DNA from: Oscillospiraceae bacterium
Lineage (GTDB): Bacteria; Bacillota; Clostridia; Oscillospirales; Ruminococcaceae
Direction of reading: 5' to 3'
NCBI GenBank assembly: GCA_022793675.1
Contig: JAAWDH010000014.1
Coordinates: 1 to 44,196 of the forward strand
Length of the DNA stretch: 44,196 nucleotides
A program made the translations under genes and the position numbers. Shown piece by piece: positions 43,851 to 44,196 of the stretch. Position 1 is the first letter of the stretch, and each line of letters opens with the position of its first letter. The notes below the pieces were generated by a model. That model saw only the letters and a program-made list of their open reading frames with translations, did no database searches and had not been told where the DNA came from.

Positions 43851-44196
43851 TCAAGGCATTGACTGCGTTGACAAAATTATTTTTGCCAGGGATGATAGAG
43901 CGCAGGTATGGATGTATTTTGAATGTCGGGTCTACCGGCTCATATATGCCATGTTCGAATGATGCGGTATATGCTGCCACAAAAGCCTATGTCCTATCTT
44001 TTTCTAACGGACTATATCAAGAATTGAAAGGAACCGGGGTAACAGTAACCTGCTTATGCCCAGGAGCAACACAGACCTTATTTGCAGAAAAAGCAAATAT
44101 CAATAACCCTCTACTTTTCAAATTGTTTGTGATGCAGCCAGAGGCTGTTGCCGCTATTGGCTACAACAATTTACAAAAGGGAAAGCGAGTGGTTAC
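43850..44196 (+). pseudogene. Short-chain dehydrogenase (SDR), 5'-truncated, runs off the window
   Basis: One open frame from 43850 to the edge without a start: ALTALTKLFLPGMIERRYGC, then ILNVGSTGSYMPCSNDAVYA with the catalytic Ser and the YxxxK in VYAATKAYVLSFSNG, then LYQELKGTGVTVTCLCPGAT and QTLFAEKANINNP. These are the middle and C-terminal parts of an NAD(P)H-dependent SDR; the N-terminal Rossmann half with TGxxxGIG is absent. A stop (43835-43837) lies in frame just upstream. The DNA is more AT-rich than the rest of the window. Confidence 0.85.

Noticed and set aside
43612-43962. 116-residue plus-strand frame across the scar
   Set aside because: It crosses the ABC/SDR junction in the wrong frame for both remnants and has no family resemblance.

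Overview
The window reads as chromosomal DNA of a moderately GC-rich Gram-positive anaerobe, most likely a gut clostridium (Oscillospirales-like; my inference). The signs are AAAGGAGG-type ribosome binding sites almost everywhere, a perfect CIRCE box at clpB, a T-box leader on a methionyl-tRNA synthetase operon, the dgt-dnaG-rpoD block, a LytTR/DUF3021 pair, a CUT1 sugar transporter without its own ATPase, and AddA-type recombination. I see no phage, insertion sequence, CRISPR array, rRNA or tRNA.

Layout. 1-6300: a PepSY-repeat lipoprotein (cut by the window edge), a 44-residue protein too short for normal gene calling, an MscS channel, a cell-wall amidase and clpB. 6359-11000: a cytosolic GH43-like beta-propeller enzyme, a PadR/DUF1700/exported-protein operon whose promoter lies inside a palindromic operator, and an alpha-L-fucosidase. 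11000-15764: an envelope module reading leftward, YfhO membrane protein, polyprenyl-type GT2 and a degenerate LCP protein. 16049-20100: dGTPase, primase and primary sigma factor. 20100-31151: GH20 hexosaminidase, a CofE-like ligase, a CUT1 uptake operon with a membrane-bound AraC regulator, LytTR/DUF3021 and an RpiR regulator. 31301-38030: addA (no addB beside it), a 430-bp hairpin-packed interval that may encode a structured RNA, a TRM11-like methyltransferase, and GntR and AraC regulators. 38084-42417: a leftward Met-T-box operon, GyrI-like protein, metG, GNAT acetyltransferase and TatD nuclease. 42453-44196: small orphan genes, then a lower-GC scar where remnants of an ABC ATPase and a short-chain dehydrogenase meet head to head, both lacking their 5' ends.

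Working together: three glycosidases without signal peptides (GH43-like, GH29, GH20) plus a CUT1 importer and three sugar-type regulators (AraC twice, RpiR) suggest import of oligosaccharides such as host glycans and trimming inside the cell. The YfhO/GT2 pair suggests sugar decoration of a cell-surface polymer.

The least explained structures are a family of four about 110-135 bp intergenic repeats (7306, 9095, 15799, 31155) with variable internal hairpins, the hairpin-dense 34829-35246 interval, and the double-truncation junction at 43850. All starts given were chosen from visible ribosome binding sites and several differ from the longest reading frame.
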